From NCBI GenBank assembly GCA_021604725.1, contig BQJN01000005.1:1-64000 (forward strand): a DNA stretch of 64,000 nucleotides, read 5' to 3'. The translations under genes and the position numbers were made by a program. How positions within the stretch are numbered: the first letter of the stretch is position 1; each line of letters begins with the position of its first letter. This document shows, one piece after another, positions 33,578 through 45,584 of this stretch. The notes under the pieces are model-generated. The model did not search any database. It was not told the DNA's origin and worked only from the letters and a program-made list of their open reading frames with translations. Source of the stretch: Lysobacteraceae bacterium. Its GTDB lineage: Bacteria > Pseudomonadota > Gammaproteobacteria > Xanthomonadales > BQJN01.

Positions 33578-34948
33578 GTGAGTGAAGAGAAAGGCCAATC
33601 GCTGTACAAGGCGCACGCCAAAATCTACCCCCGTGAGACCAAAGGTCGCTTCCAGTTTCTGCGAAAGCTTGCAGTGTTCGTTTTGCTGGGCTTGTTTTAT
33701 GTTTCGCCGTGGCTGCAATGGGCCGGCCGACAGGCTGTCTTGTTCGACCTTCCGGCGCGCAGGTTTCATGTCTTCGGACTGACCTTCTGGCCACAGGATT
33801 TTATCCTGTTGGCGTTGCTGCTGATAATCGCCGCAGTATCGCTGTTTTTCTTCACTGCCCTGGCGGGTAGGCTTTTTTGCGGCTATGCGTGTCCGCAAAC
33901 GGTATGGACTGAAGTGTTCATCTGGATCGAACAACGCATTGAAGGCAATCGCAACAAGCGAATTCGCCTCGACAAATCACCATGGAGCTGGAACAAGCTA
34001 TGGCGCAAAGCGCTGAAACACTCAATTTGGGTGCTGCTGGCCTTGTGGACAGGCTTCACGTTTGTTGGCTTTTTTTCGCCTATTCGCGAACTGGCGATGC
34101 GGATATTTGAGCTATCGCTAGGTGGCTGGGAGTGGTTCTGGTGGTTGTTTTACTCCTTTGCCACATGGGGTAATGCCGGCTTCCTGCGTGAACAGGTCTG
34201 TCTGTACATGTGTCCGTACGCAAGATTCCAAAGCGCCATGTTCGATCGAGATACCTTGGTTATCACCTACGATGCGCAACGTGGCGAAAAGCGCGGGGCA
34301 CGCAAACGCGGCGCTGATCCGACGGCGATCGGCTTGGGCGATTGCATCGATTGTCAGCAATGCGTTCAAGTATGCCCAACCGGCATCGATATTCGAGACG
34401 GACTGCAATACGAGTGCATCGCTTGCGCCGCTTGTGTCGATATCTGTGACGACGTTATGGACAAGATGCAATACCCCAAAGGGCTGATTCGCTACACCAC
34501 CGAGAACGCCATGAACAACAAGTCGGTGCGTGTTCTGCGTCCTCGAACATTGATTTACTCCGTGTTGTGGTTGGCCCTGTTGACCACCTTTGCCTGGGCG
34601 GTAACCAACCGAACCATGTTGTCCTTCGATGTACTTCGCGATCGCAACGCGCTTTATCGCCAGGTCGACCAGCGGGTGGAGAATATCTATCAGCTTAAAA
34701 TCACCAACAAGTCAGAGCTGCCGGTGCCATTGACGATTCGACTGGACGGACTGGATGGGGCAAGCGTTCAGACTCGTCCTGAATCGGTCGTTGCCATCAA
34801 TGGTGAGGTCACCACGGTAGTAACCTCGGTCAGTATGAGTCTGCAGTCGGCGCCGCGTGGCGGGGTACCGATGCAAGTGGTGTTGGAAACCGACACTGGC
34901 GAAACGGTGGTGCATGAATCTCGCTTTTTCGGTCCAATAGAGCGGTGA
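33578..34948 (+). CDS. ccoG: Cytochrome c oxidase accessory protein CcoG (FixG/RdxA)
   Basis: CcoG is a membrane ferredoxin-like protein that helps reduce copper during cbb3 biogenesis. The 456 residues contain several helices, GRLFCGYACPQTVWTE, two 4Fe-4S clusters (CIDCQQCVQVCPTGID and CIACAACVDICDDV), and a C-terminal Ig-like domain. The start is GTG 33578 (VSEEKGQSLYKAHAKIYPRE), matching the family; the longer frame from 33503 adds an unlike segment. Its end overlaps the next start (GTGA). Confidence 0.93.
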   Translation: MSEEKGQSLYKAHAKIYPRETKGRFQFLRKLAVFVLLGLFYVSPWLQWAGRQAVLFDLPARRFHVFGLTFWPQDFILLALLLIIAAVSLFFFTALAGRLFCGYACPQTVWTEVFIWIEQRIEGNRNKRIRLDKSPWSWNKLWRKALKHSIWVLLALWTGFTFVGFFSPIRELAMRIFELSLGGWEWFWWLFYSFATWGNAGFLREQVCLYMCPYARFQSAMFDRDTLVITYDAQRGEKRGARKRGADPTAIGLGDCIDCQQCVQVCPTGIDIRDGLQYECIACAACVDICDDVMDKMQYPKGLIRYTTENAMNNKSVRVLRPRTLIYSVLWLALLTTFAWAVTNRTMLSFDVLRDRNALYRQVDQRVENIYQLKITNKSELPVPLTIRLDGLDGASVQTRPESVVAINGEVTTVVTSVSMSLQSAPRGGVPMQVVLETDTGETVVHESRFFGPIER

Positions 34949-35427
34949 GCGAGTCCAACAAAATGCCGTTATGGGTGATCGCACCAGTGATTGCCGTTTT
35001 CTTTGCTGGCTTTGCGACCTTGTGGATCGCGGTGGTCAATGCACCAACAGAGTTGGACGATCCTTACCAACAGCGTGGCGATGTCAGCAACGCTCGATTC
35101 GAAGCTGACATCAAGGCTGCTGAATTGGGTATTTCCGGTCTCCTTCAATTTGGCACGAGCTCTTGCGTGCTAAACCTCGAATCGGCGCCGTCTACCGCAG
35201 CCATTGTTGTTGAAGCCAGACACGCAACACGTAGCGAACTTGACTGGTCTGTACAACTGCAAGCATCAGGTGACGGACAGTGGCTCGGACAATGCGGCAA
35301 CTATCAGGCCGGTCGCTATTATTTGCGGGTTGAGCCTGAGCAGCCGCTTTGGCGCCTGCTTGGCGTTTGGGACGGCGCTTCGCAGGTTGGTCTGGCGCCG
35401 AGGTCGCTGCATTCTGAATCGCCTTAG
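34945..35427 (+). CDS. ccoH: FixH-family protein
   Basis: A 160-residue protein with an N-terminal membrane helix (about residues 9-32) followed by a FixH domain, recognised by the VNAPTELDDPYQQRG turn after the helix and a beta-rich C-terminal part. FixH/CcoH is needed for cbb3 assembly. The GTG start overlaps the ccoG stop by four bases, and ccoI follows by 5 bases. Confidence 0.88.
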   Translation: MSESNKMPLWVIAPVIAVFFAGFATLWIAVVNAPTELDDPYQQRGDVSNARFEADIKAAELGISGLLQFGTSSCVLNLESAPSTAAIVVEARHATRSELDWSVQLQASGDGQWLGQCGNYQAGRYYLRVEPEQPLWRLLGVWDGASQVGLAPRSLHSESP

Positions 35428-35432
35428 ACCCG

Positions 35433-37838
35433 ATGCAGACTGAACGCTGCTTTCACTGTGCCGAGCCTAACCCGGTTCAGGCCCCCTCGATGCAGATCAA
35501 TGGCGAACTTCAGTTCTTCTGTTGCCATGGCTGCATGGCCGTGGCCAGCTTTATCGATGCCAGCGGGTTACAGTCTTTCTACGATTTGCGAACCGATTCA
35601 CCCCATCGCGCGGGGTTTGCCGATGCCGCGAAGTTTGATCTGTCAGCATTTGATCGACCATCATTTCAAAAAGTCTTCGTCGATGCCGACAGCGAAACTG
35701 GCGTTTCTACGGCCCGGTTAACGATTGATGGCGTCAACTGTGGCGCCTGCTCCTGGCTGATCCGAAAATCCTTGTTGGCGATTTCAGGTGTAGAACAGGT
35801 CGACGTCAACCCGGCGACGGGCTGGGCTACTGTGGAGTTCAAGCACTCTGAGGTCCTGCTAAGCCACATCGTCGATCAGATTGCCAGACTCGGCTACCAG
35901 CCATCGCCGGCCAACGATGACGAACAGACCAGCCGATGGCTCAAGTTGCGACGCAATAGCCTGGCGCGCCTGGCGGTAGCCGGCTTTGGCATGATGCAAG
36001 TGATGACCTATGCGGTTGCCATGTACGCCGGCGCGTTTACTGGGATCGATCAGGACACTCGCTACTTCCTGCGCCTGGTCAGTCTGTTGGTGACCACGCC
36101 AGTGGTTTTCTATAGCGCCGCTCCTTTTTTTGCGCAGGCTACAAGTGCGCTTCGACATCGTGCCATGTCGATGGACGTGCCGGTAGCGTTGGCCATTGCA
36201 CTGGCCTACCTGACCAGTGTGGTAAACACTTTTAGCCGAAGCGGTGAGGTGTACTTCGATTCGATCGTCATGTTTGTATTTTTGTTGTCGATGGCGCGCT
36301 TTTTGGTGGGTGGTATTAACCAGCGTTCGCGTACCGATGGGCTGTCCATCGACAGTTTGACCCCAAGCCTGGCGCGGCGCTTCGAATCCGACAGCGTAGT
36401 GGCTGTTGGCGTCGATGAGCTACAGGTGGACGATCGGGTGCTCGTGGGCAGCGGTGAATTGGTGCCTGTCGATGGTGTTCTGGCCGAGGGCTCAGGTAAA
36501 GCGCAATTGCAGCAGGCCTGGCTCAGCGGTGAGTCGCGGGTGGTTACGGTCGGTCCGTCGGAACCTGTTCTGGCCGGTTCAAGAAATGTTGGTGGTCCGC
36601 TAGACCTTGTCGTAACCGCGGTCGGAGAGCAGCGATCAGTCAGCCAGATTAGATCGCTTTATCAGCGTGCTTTGGGTAAACGTCCGCCCTCGATCAAGCA
36701 GGCCGATCGCCTGGCCAGCTGGTTTGTTGCCATCGTGTTGATCCTGGCGGTCGCGGGTGGTTTGGCCTGGACCGTGGCGGCCGATTACCAGAAGGGAGTG
36801 GAAATTGCGCTTGCGGTGTTAATCGTCAGCTGCCCATGCGCGCTGTCATTGGCCACGCCAGCGGTTTTGGCCGCCGCATCAGGCGGCTTGATTCGCCATG
36901 GCATCCTGTTGGCGGACGGTGCTGCAATTGAAAACTTGAAGCGTGTCGACAAGATCGTGTTCGACAAGACTGGCTCTCTAACACGTGGCCAGCTTTCGCT
37001 AAAGGCGATTCATACCGCTCCTGACGGGTGTTCCGGCTGGTTGAAGACCGTGGTCGCCAGCCTGGAACAACGATCAAACCATCCTATCGCTACCGCTCTT
37101 CGCGGCTTGGCCGAACCTGTTGCGGTAGATCAATGGCAGGACTATCCAGGCGACGGCTTAAGTGGGGTCATCGCCGGTCATCGCTATTGGCTTGGGCGTC
37201 ATAAATTTGTCTCTACTCAAGCCCCAGAAACCGACCTCAGCTGGGCGCCGCGAGGCGACGATGCGGTGTGGATTGGCGATGATCAAGGCGTACTAGGATG
37301 CATCGAGTTGACCGATGCACCGCGGGCAGGGTGTCGCCAGGTTGTCGATTACTTTGCATCTAAAGGTAGCGAAATTTGCTTACTTAGTGGCGATAGTGAA
37401 GCCATCGTCGATGATTTCGCAGATTTGATTGGAATCGATGAACACTATGCCAGGCAGTCGCCACAAGACAAACTGGAGAAAATTTCCAGCTGGCAAAATA
37501 CCCAACGCCTGCTGTTTGTCGGTGACGGCGTAAACGATGCTCCGGCAATGGCTCAGGCCGATGTCAGTGTGGCCCTCGGCAGTGGCTCGGCAATGGCCAA
37601 GTCCGGTGCCGATATTGTGCTTTTAAGTGACCGCCTGGACGATCTGCTTGTTCTGGACCGGGCTGCTCAACGGGCCAGGGCGCTGATACGTCAAAATCTT
37701 TGGTGGGCCGGTGGCTACAACCTGGTGATCATTCCTGTCACTTTGGCTGGTATGGTGCCTCCATGGTTAGCCGCTGTTGGCATGTCTGTCAGCTCGCTTG
37801 CCGTCGTGCTAAGTAGTTTGCGAGGCCGAAGAATCTGA
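35433..37838 (+). CDS. ccoI: Copper-transporting P-type ATPase CcoI/FixI
   Basis: CcoI is a slow Cu(I) exporting P1B ATPase that supplies copper for the binuclear centre of the oxidase. The 801 residues begin with a cysteine-rich section (FHCAEPN and CCHGCMAVA), then an HMA-like domain with GVNCGACSWL. The membrane CPC motif (SCPCALSLATP), the phosphorylation site DKTGSLT and GDGVNDAPA follow in order. It lies between ccoH and ccoS. Confidence 0.97.
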   Translation: MQTERCFHCAEPNPVQAPSMQINGELQFFCCHGCMAVASFIDASGLQSFYDLRTDSPHRAGFADAAKFDLSAFDRPSFQKVFVDADSETGVSTARLTIDGVNCGACSWLIRKSLLAISGVEQVDVNPATGWATVEFKHSEVLLSHIVDQIARLGYQPSPANDDEQTSRWLKLRRNSLARLAVAGFGMMQVMTYAVAMYAGAFTGIDQDTRYFLRLVSLLVTTPVVFYSAAPFFAQATSALRHRAMSMDVPVALAIALAYLTSVVNTFSRSGEVYFDSIVMFVFLLSMARFLVGGINQRSRTDGLSIDSLTPSLARRFESDSVVAVGVDELQVDDRVLVGSGELVPVDGVLAEGSGKAQLQQAWLSGESRVVTVGPSEPVLAGSRNVGGPLDLVVTAVGEQRSVSQIRSLYQRALGKRPPSIKQADRLASWFVAIVLILAVAGGLAWTVAADYQKGVEIALAVLIVSCPCALSLATPAVLAAASGGLIRHGILLADGAAIENLKRVDKIVFDKTGSLTRGQLSLKAIHTAPDGCSGWLKTVVASLEQRSNHPIATALRGLAEPVAVDQWQDYPGDGLSGVIAGHRYWLGRHKFVSTQAPETDLSWAPRGDDAVWIGDDQGVLGCIELTDAPRAGCRQVVDYFASKGSEICLLSGDSEAIVDDFADLIGIDEHYARQSPQDKLEKISSWQNTQRLLFVGDGVNDAPAMAQADVSVALGSGSAMAKSGADIVLLSDRLDDLLVLDRAAQRARALIRQNLWWAGGYNLVIIPVTLAGMVPPWLAAVGMSVSSLAVVLSSLRGRRI

Positions 37839-37839
37839 T

Positions 37840-37986
37840 ATGCAAAGCATTTACTTGCTAATACCTTTGAGTGTGATCCTTGTGGTTGTTGCCGTAGCGG
37901 CTTTTTTCTGGGCGGTTCGCTCCGGCCAATTCGATGATCTTGACTCGCCCGCTCTGGATATTCTGGACAAGGACGACGATGATTGA
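37840..37986 (+). CDS. ccoS: cbb3-type oxidase assembly protein CcoS
   Basis: A 48-residue protein with one helix (about residues 3-24) ending FFWAVRSGQFDDLDSPA, the signature of CcoS, and a C-terminal run of Asp. It starts one base after the ccoI stop and overlaps the start of the next gene by 8 bases. CcoS is needed for cofactor insertion into the oxidase. Confidence 0.95.
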   Translation: MQSIYLLIPLSVILVVVAVAAFFWAVRSGQFDDLDSPALDILDKDDDD

Positions 37987-38662
37987 TAATGGGTGGTTGG
38001 CACCCTTTTTGGTTGGCTTTTTCGGTAGCACCCATTGTTTGACCATGTGTGGAGGGATCGCCGCTGGTTTGGGATCGGCCACATCGAGCAAGCGATCACG
38101 ATTGCCCTATCTGCTGCTGTTTCAATTTGGCCGTGTCGCCAGCTACGCGGTTGCCGGTTTCCTCATTGGCGCCTTTGCCTGGTCGGTTGCGGCGATCAGC
38201 GCAATGCCTGCCTGGCTGCCGCGGCTGTTGGTCGGTGTTTTCATGATTCTGTGCGGTGTCTGGTTGGCTGTTCGCAGAGGACCGATGCAATGGCTGGGTC
38301 ATTGGGGCGCGAGCCTGTGGGCTCGGCTAGGTCCACTGGCGCAGAAACTATTGCCCGCTGACCGGTGGTGGAAGGCATCTGTTCTCGGCGTCCTTTGGGG
38401 CTGGCTTCCTTGTGGCCTGGTCTATTCGATGCTGACTGGGGCAGCAGGCAAGGTCAACCCCATTGACGGCGCGGTTTGGATGGCCATGTTTGGCTTGGGG
38501 ACAATGCCAGCGATGACGGCTATGGCCTGGGGTGGCAGCTGGCTCGAGTCCCTCAGAGGCTCCGCGGCGTTACGTTGGATAGCCGCTGCTGCCGTAGTTG
38601 CTATGGGCGTTTGGACTATCGTGTATTCGGGCGTGCTTCCAAGTCCCGGTCACCATCATTGA
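37979..38662 (+). CDS. Sulfite exporter TauE/SafE-like (DsbD_2/CcoH-associated) membrane protein
   Basis: This 227-residue protein has about six helices and the GSTHCLTMCGGIAAGLG motif near the N-terminus, which marks the branch of TauE/SafE-like proteins found in cbb3 assembly clusters. The later WGWLPCGLVYSML segment contains another conserved Cys. A role in copper handling or thiol transfer during oxidase assembly is likely from context. The ATG overlaps the ccoS end. The C-terminus carries a short His run. It is the last gene of the cluster and lies directly before dnaA. Confidence 0.85.
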   Translation: MIDNGWLAPFLVGFFGSTHCLTMCGGIAAGLGSATSSKRSRLPYLLLFQFGRVASYAVAGFLIGAFAWSVAAISAMPAWLPRLLVGVFMILCGVWLAVRRGPMQWLGHWGASLWARLGPLAQKLLPADRWWKASVLGVLWGWLPCGLVYSMLTGAAGKVNPIDGAVWMAMFGLGTMPAMTAMAWGGSWLESLRGSAALRWIAAAAVVAMGVWTIVYSGVLPSPGHHH

Positions 38663-38701
38663 GTCGCTCTTTTCAATCTACCCTAAATCGCCATCATTGC
38701 C

Positions 38702-38710
38702 TGTGGATAA
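38702..38710 (-). promoter_or_regulatory. DnaA box before dnaA
   Basis: TGTGGATAA, the complement of the consensus TTATCCACA, lies 103 bases before the dnaA start. It could mediate DnaA autoregulation or be part of the origin. No other perfect box is in the 150-base gap. Confidence 0.7.
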
Positions 38711-38812
38711 CTAGCTGAATCGTAGGTAGACTGGACCGCTTCGCTCTGTTCTTTGCTCCGCCTCGTCAGGCCGAGCAAGTGCGGGCATGACTTTGCGGTG
38801 ATTTGATCGACG

Positions 38813-40114
38813 ATGAACCCAGAATCCTGGAACAATGTGCTGGATCGTCTGGCGGCGGAAATTGGCGAGCAGGATCTCAATACCTGGATTCGCCCCTTGC
38901 AGCCGAAGCGAGCCGGTTCAGCGGTAGTCTTGCTGGCACCGAACGGGTTTGTCCTCGATAGGGTGCAAAGTGACTATTTTGATCGCCTGCGCGAACTGAG
39001 TCTGCACTTCGATCCAAGTTCAGAATCGGTTCGGCTCGAGGTCGGTGATTCGGCCAGCTTCGATTCCAGTCCCGCAGCGGCCGCGAAAACCGAACCGAGC
39101 TACCTGGACGCGCGATACACTTTCGACAATTTCGTCGCCGGTTCTTCCAACCAACTGGGCCGAGCCGCAGCCATGCAAGTGGCGGCCAACCCCGGTGGGG
39201 CATATAACCCGCTGCTTTTATATGGCGGAACGGGCCTGGGCAAGACGCACCTTTTGCATGCTATCGGCAATGAAGTGGTGCGCGCTCGACCGACGGCCCG
39301 TGTTGTCTATCTACATAGTGAGCAGTTTGTCAGCGACATGATCCGCTGTTTGCGCCACAACACCATCGAACAATTCAAGAATCGCTATCGCAGCGTCGAT
39401 ACCTTGTTGATTGATGACATTCAGTTCTTTGCCGGCAAAGAACGTACGCAAGAAGAATTTTTCCATACCTTCAATACATTACTCGGTCTCAAACAACAGA
39501 TCGTTCTCACCTGCGATCGCTATCCGAAAGAAGTAGAAGGCATAGAAGCGCGCTTGAAGTCGCGGTTTGGCTGGGGTCTTAATGTCCCAATCGAGCCACC
39601 TGATTTTGAGACTCGCGTCAATATTTTGCTGTCCAAGGCTCAGGAAAAGGGTGTTGAGTTGGCTGAAGATGTTGCTTATTTCATCGCCAAGCCACTGCGG
39701 TCCAATGTGCGTGAACTAGAGGGTGCACTGCACTCTTTGGCGGCAAATGCCAATTTTCGACAGCGTGAGATCACGATCGATTTCGCCAGAGAAACGCTGC
39801 GCGATCTACTGACCGTGCACAAGCGCCTGGTTACCGTGACCAATATTCAAAAGACAGTAGCCGATTACTACAAACTGCGAATTAGTGACCTGTTGTCGAA
39901 AAAAAGGAATCGTTCAATTGCGCGGCCACGTCAAATGGCGATGGCGCTAGCCAAAGAGTTGACCGACCATAGTCTGCCGGAAATTGGTGAGCACTTCGGC
40001 GGTCGTGATCACACCACGGTGTTGCACGCGTGCCGAAAAATTAAGGAATTGGTGGAGACTGACGCCCGAATTCGCGATGATCGGAAAAAATTGATGCGGT
40101 CATTGACGGCGTAG
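38813..40114 (+). CDS. dnaA: Chromosomal replication initiator protein DnaA
   Basis: DnaA binds DnaA boxes and opens oriC. The 433 residues comprise domain I ([24 protein letters not shown]), a short linker, the AAA+ domain from [14 protein letters not shown] with Walker [12 protein letters not shown] and Walker B LLIDDIQF, and the C-terminal DNA-binding domain with [15 protein letters not shown]. It is followed by a candidate origin and dnaN. Confidence 0.98.
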   Translation: MNPESWNNVLDRLAAEIGEQDLNTWIRPLQPKRAGSAVVLLAPNGFVLDRVQSDYFDRLRELSLHFDPSSESVRLEVGDSASFDSSPAAAAKTEPSYLDARYTFDNFVAGSSNQLGRAAAMQVAANPGGAYNPLLLYGGTGLGKTHLLHAIGNEVVRARPTARVVYLHSEQFVSDMIRCLRHNTIEQFKNRYRSVDTLLIDDIQFFAGKERTQEEFFHTFNTLLGLKQQIVLTCDRYPKEVEGIEARLKSRFGWGLNVPIEPPDFETRVNILLSKAQEKGVELAEDVAYFIAKPLRSNVRELEGALHSLAANANFRQREITIDFARETLRDLLTVHKRLVTVTNIQKTVADYYKLRISDLLSKKRNRSIARPRQMAMALAKELTDHSLPEIGEHFGGRDHTTVLHACRKIKELVETDARIRDDRKKLMRSLTA

Positions 40115-40343
40115 AAATGGCGTGGATGAAACGTGTATGGTTGACCTCAATGCCTGTGGATAAACTGTCGACAACTGTCAGAGACCTAGTTATCCACATT
40201 TGGTCAACAGGAATCGATGCACATTACGCACATCGAAAATGACTTTAAGTTTATGTTTTTATTGAGAAAAAATTAGATTTCCCGATATTAACAGGCCTTA
40301 CTACTACTAGTTTTATTAAATATAGATCAGGAATAATAGGACA
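40115..40343. other. Candidate replication origin (oriC) between dnaA and dnaN
   Basis: This 229-base gap carries two perfect DnaA boxes in opposite orientation, TGTGGATAA (40155-40163) and TTATCCACA (40190-40198). To their right lies an A/T-rich stretch (about 40248-40330, with runs such as TTTTTATTG and GAAAAAATTAG), clearly richer in A/T than the surrounding DNA and suited to unwinding. Boxes plus an A/T-rich element beside dnaA is the expected origin architecture. A third box lies before dnaA at 38702. Confidence 0.72.
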
Positions 40344-41444
40344 ATGAAATTCAGCATCCAGAGAGAGGTTTTGCTGCGTCCGTTGAGCCAAGTCGTTGGT
40401 GTCGTCGAACGTAGGCAGACATTGCCGGTATTGGCAAACTTGTTAGTTGTCGCCCGTGAAGGTGAGCTACGCCTGACTGGGACTGATCTGGAAGTTGAGT
40501 TGGTTGCCTCAACAGAGCTGGAAATCGAACAGGAAGGTGAGGTCACAATACCTGCTCGAAAATGGCTCGACATCTGTAGAGCGCTGCCCGATGGCACAAC
40601 CATCAACATGAGTTTGGCTGAAAGCAAAATGACATTGCGAGGGGGTAGCAGTCGATTTACCTTGTCGACTTTGCCAGCATCGGAATTTCCCACCATTGAT
40701 GATGTTGAAACCAATGATCAGGTTCAGATTGAACCAAAGAGTCTAAAGCAGGCGATTGAACATACAGCGTTCGCTATGGCGCAACAGGACGTTCGCTATT
40801 ATCTCAATGGTATGTTGCTCGAGCTAAGGGCTGATGGGGTGCGGTGTGTTGCCACCGATGGCCACCGCTTGGCTATCAGTGAAGTAGAGGCTTCAATTGA
40901 AATCGATGATATGCGTCAAATCATTGTGCCAAGGAAGGGTATTGTTGAGCTGCAACGCCTGCTCGATTCGGGCGACGAATTTGTCACTGTACGCATCGGT
41001 CGCAATCATGTTCGAGTGATACTGGGTAGCAGTGTATTTACATCCAAACTAATTGACGGCCGCTTTCCTGACTATGAATCAGTGATACCTATTGGGGCGG
41101 ATCTCAACGTTGATGTCGATCGTGTTGGTTTGTTGGAGGCACTGAATCGGGCCGCCATTTTATCCAATGAAAAGTACCGTGGCGTAAAGTTTGAGTTGAA
41201 GCCAGGTAGTTTGCGTATCGTCGCTCACAACCCCGAGCAGGAAGAGGCGGTCGAAGACTTGCAGGTTGAACACTCGGTCAGTGATTTAGCGGTAGGCTTT
41301 AACGTGGGCTACGTGCAGGACGCTCTGGGGTCTTTAGACGGTGATGAGGTGAGACTACGCTTCAAGGACTCGAACTCCAGTTGCCTAATCAGTGAAGTTG
41401 AACACACCAAGACACGACACGTGGTCATGCCGCTAAGGCTATAG
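40344..41444 (+). CDS. dnaN: DNA polymerase III beta subunit (sliding clamp)
   Basis: DnaN dimerises into the ring clamp that tethers polymerase III to DNA. The 366-residue length is standard. The protein begins MKFSIQREVLLRPLSQVVGVVERRQTLPVLANLL, and ATDGHRLA and the C-terminal RHVVMPLRL are conserved. It follows the origin-like gap; recF comes 90 bases later. Confidence 0.98.
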   Translation: MKFSIQREVLLRPLSQVVGVVERRQTLPVLANLLVVAREGELRLTGTDLEVELVASTELEIEQEGEVTIPARKWLDICRALPDGTTINMSLAESKMTLRGGSSRFTLSTLPASEFPTIDDVETNDQVQIEPKSLKQAIEHTAFAMAQQDVRYYLNGMLLELRADGVRCVATDGHRLAISEVEASIEIDDMRQIIVPRKGIVELQRLLDSGDEFVTVRIGRNHVRVILGSSVFTSKLIDGRFPDYESVIPIGADLNVDVDRVGLLEALNRAAILSNEKYRGVKFELKPGSLRIVAHNPEQEEAVEDLQVEHSVSDLAVGFNVGYVQDALGSLDGDEVRLRFKDSNSSCLISEVEHTKTRHVVMPLRL

Positions 41445-41453
41445 ATTCGGTAT

Positions 41454-41480
41454 TTGGGCGTGCGACTGGCGAACGCCCAA
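41454..41480. other. Hairpin in the dnaN-recF gap
   Basis: Arms TTGGGCGT (41454-41461) and ACGCCCAA (41473-41480) pair perfectly over an 11-base loop, 10 bases after the dnaN stop and 55 bases before recF. No T-run follows, so it may be an RNA processing or attenuating hairpin that sets dnaN and recF levels apart rather than a full terminator. Confidence 0.5.
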
Positions 41481-41534
41481 TGGTCAGGAACAACGTTGCC
41501 GTGGTCGTCTATTTGAGTTTCGCGGTCGTCAATA

Positions 41535-42605
41535 ATGTTCGTTAGTCGTCTGGACATCGTCGGTCTTCGCAATCTTGACGTAACTGAACTGCCGTTATCG
41601 CCCGGCCTGAATCTATTTCAGGGTGCCAACGGCGCTGGCAAGACAACAGTCGTAGAAGCATTGTTCATGCTTGGCCATGGACGTAGCTTTCGCGCCAGAA
41701 ACCACACCGACCTGGTGGCCTACAATCGGAAACAGGCGACCATTTTCTGTCAACTGCAAGCCGACCACCGTACGCATCAACTGGGTTTGCAGAGGGATGC
41801 GTCTGGCACCGTAGTAAAGATTGACGGCGAATCAGCTTCGCTGGCAGATGCTGGCCGTCTATTGCCTCTGCGTCTATTTGAGCCCAATAGTCACGAACTT
41901 ATTGATGGAGCGGCGGGTGGTCGTCGCCAGTTTCTGGACTGGGGCGTGTTCCACGTGGAACATTCGTTTCTGGCGGGTTGGCGCAGGTATCAGGCGGCGG
42001 TTCGGCACAGAAATGCGCAGCTTAGGAAGGGCGCTTCGGATAGGGAGCTATCTGCATTCGAACCCGAATTAGCGCGGTTGGCATCACAGATAACGGAACA
42101 AAGGCGCAACTACATTGAACAGTTGGTGCCAGTTTTCGCATCGGTAGTTGAGGGGCTAACGTCCAAGCTGGATGTGAACCTCAAGTTTTATCAAGGTTGG
42201 GGCGAGGGTCAGTCATTGGCGGATCGTCTGGCTCAGGGACGTGTTGAAGATAGAAATCGCGGCCACATGATATCTGGCGCACATCGTGCCGACCTTAAGG
42301 TAATCGATGAACATGGTACCGTCGTGCGCCGCTATTCGCGGGGACAAACCAAAGTAGTCGCTCTGGCCCTGGTGTTGGCGCAACTTCAGTTGCACACCAC
42401 ATTGACTGGAAAGAAGGCAGTGCTGTGCCTCGATGACGTTGCGGCCGAATTGGACGGTCTGCACCAGCAACGTTTGTTTTCCTGGTTAGACAATGAAAGA
42501 CCGCAAGTTTTCGCAACCAGTGTCAACCGCCCAGAGCAACTAGACGCGTGGACTGGTGAGGTCGCAGTGTTCCACGTGGAACACGGAAAAATTCGCGCTG
42601 CGTGA
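41535..42605 (+). CDS. recF: DNA replication and repair protein RecF
   Basis: RecF loads RecA at gaps with RecO and RecR. The 356-residue protein has Walker A GANGAGKTT near residue 32, an RQFLDWGVFHVE segment, the signature-like YSRGQTKVVALAL, and Walker B LCLDDVAAELD. It lies between dnaN and gyrB as in most gammaproteobacteria. Confidence 0.96.
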   Translation: MFVSRLDIVGLRNLDVTELPLSPGLNLFQGANGAGKTTVVEALFMLGHGRSFRARNHTDLVAYNRKQATIFCQLQADHRTHQLGLQRDASGTVVKIDGESASLADAGRLLPLRLFEPNSHELIDGAAGGRRQFLDWGVFHVEHSFLAGWRRYQAAVRHRNAQLRKGASDRELSAFEPELARLASQITEQRRNYIEQLVPVFASVVEGLTSKLDVNLKFYQGWGEGQSLADRLAQGRVEDRNRGHMISGAHRADLKVIDEHGTVVRRYSRGQTKVVALALVLAQLQLHTTLTGKKAVLCLDDVAAELDGLHQQRLFSWLDNERPQVFATSVNRPEQLDAWTGEVAVFHVEHGKIRAA

Positions 42606-42627
42606 TACAATACTCAATTGCTATTAA

Positions 42628-45096
<2,469 letters not shown>

Positions 45097-45120
45097 CAAC
45101 ATAAGTTATTGATTTTAAAC

Positions 45121-45146
45121 AAAAAGGCCGGTTCACCGGCCTTTTT
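45121..45146 (+). terminator. Intrinsic terminator of gyrB
   Basis: AAAAGGCCGG and CCGGCCTTTT form a 10-bp stem around TTCA, with a T-run on the plus strand and an A-run on the other side, so it can end transcripts in both directions. It lies 25 bases after the gyrB stop. Confidence 0.9.
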
Positions 45147-45164
45147 CTTGGGCCTAGGCGCTAA

Positions 45165-45584
45165 ATTGGCCAGCCATTTTCAAGCCATTGAGAATGAAGG
45201 GTTTCAATGACCGCGTTACTTGAAGGCCGTGTCCACGTTCACCATGCATGGCTAATCGTGGACGACCACTAAATAGAGCGCGTCAACAGTTTACTTTTTT
45301 GGGCCAGCTCTACCGGTCCACGGATGGGCCGGCATTTTCAAGTTATTGGAAATGAAGACCTTTCATAACCACGCTTCTGAAAGTTCGTGTCCGCGTTGGC
45401 CACGGATGGCTAATCGTGGAGGACCATTAAATAGAGCGCGTCCACAGTTTACTTTTTTGGGCCAGCTCTACCGGTCCACGGATGGGCCGGCATTTTCAAG
45501 TTATTGGAAATGAAGAACTTTCATAACCACGCTTCTGAAAGTTCGTGTCCGCGTTGGCCATGGATGGCCAATCGTGGACGACCT
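45165..45584 (+). repeat. Tandem array of three form A structured repeats, period 158 bp
   Basis: CATTTTCA recurs at 45175, 45333 and 45491, and AGAGCGCG at 45275 and 45433, giving a period of 158. Unit 1 lacks its left part; units 2 and 3 are nearly identical. Each has a variable stem around a loop read TAACCACGCTTC in units 2 and 3 (stem GAACTTTCA/TGAAAGTTC in unit 3, 45515-45544), a CATTTTC pairing with GGAAATG (units 2 and 3) or TGAGAATG (unit 1), and TTGGCCA/TGGCYAA around a 4-base loop. The array fills the gap between gyrB and gmhB and touches the last codons of gmhB. No other gene is in this 489-base gap. Confidence 0.85.

Noticed and set aside
45165-45584. CRISPR array
   Set aside because: The units are 158 bp, nearly identical throughout and without unique spacers, and no cas gene is present. 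They match dispersed copies elsewhere.
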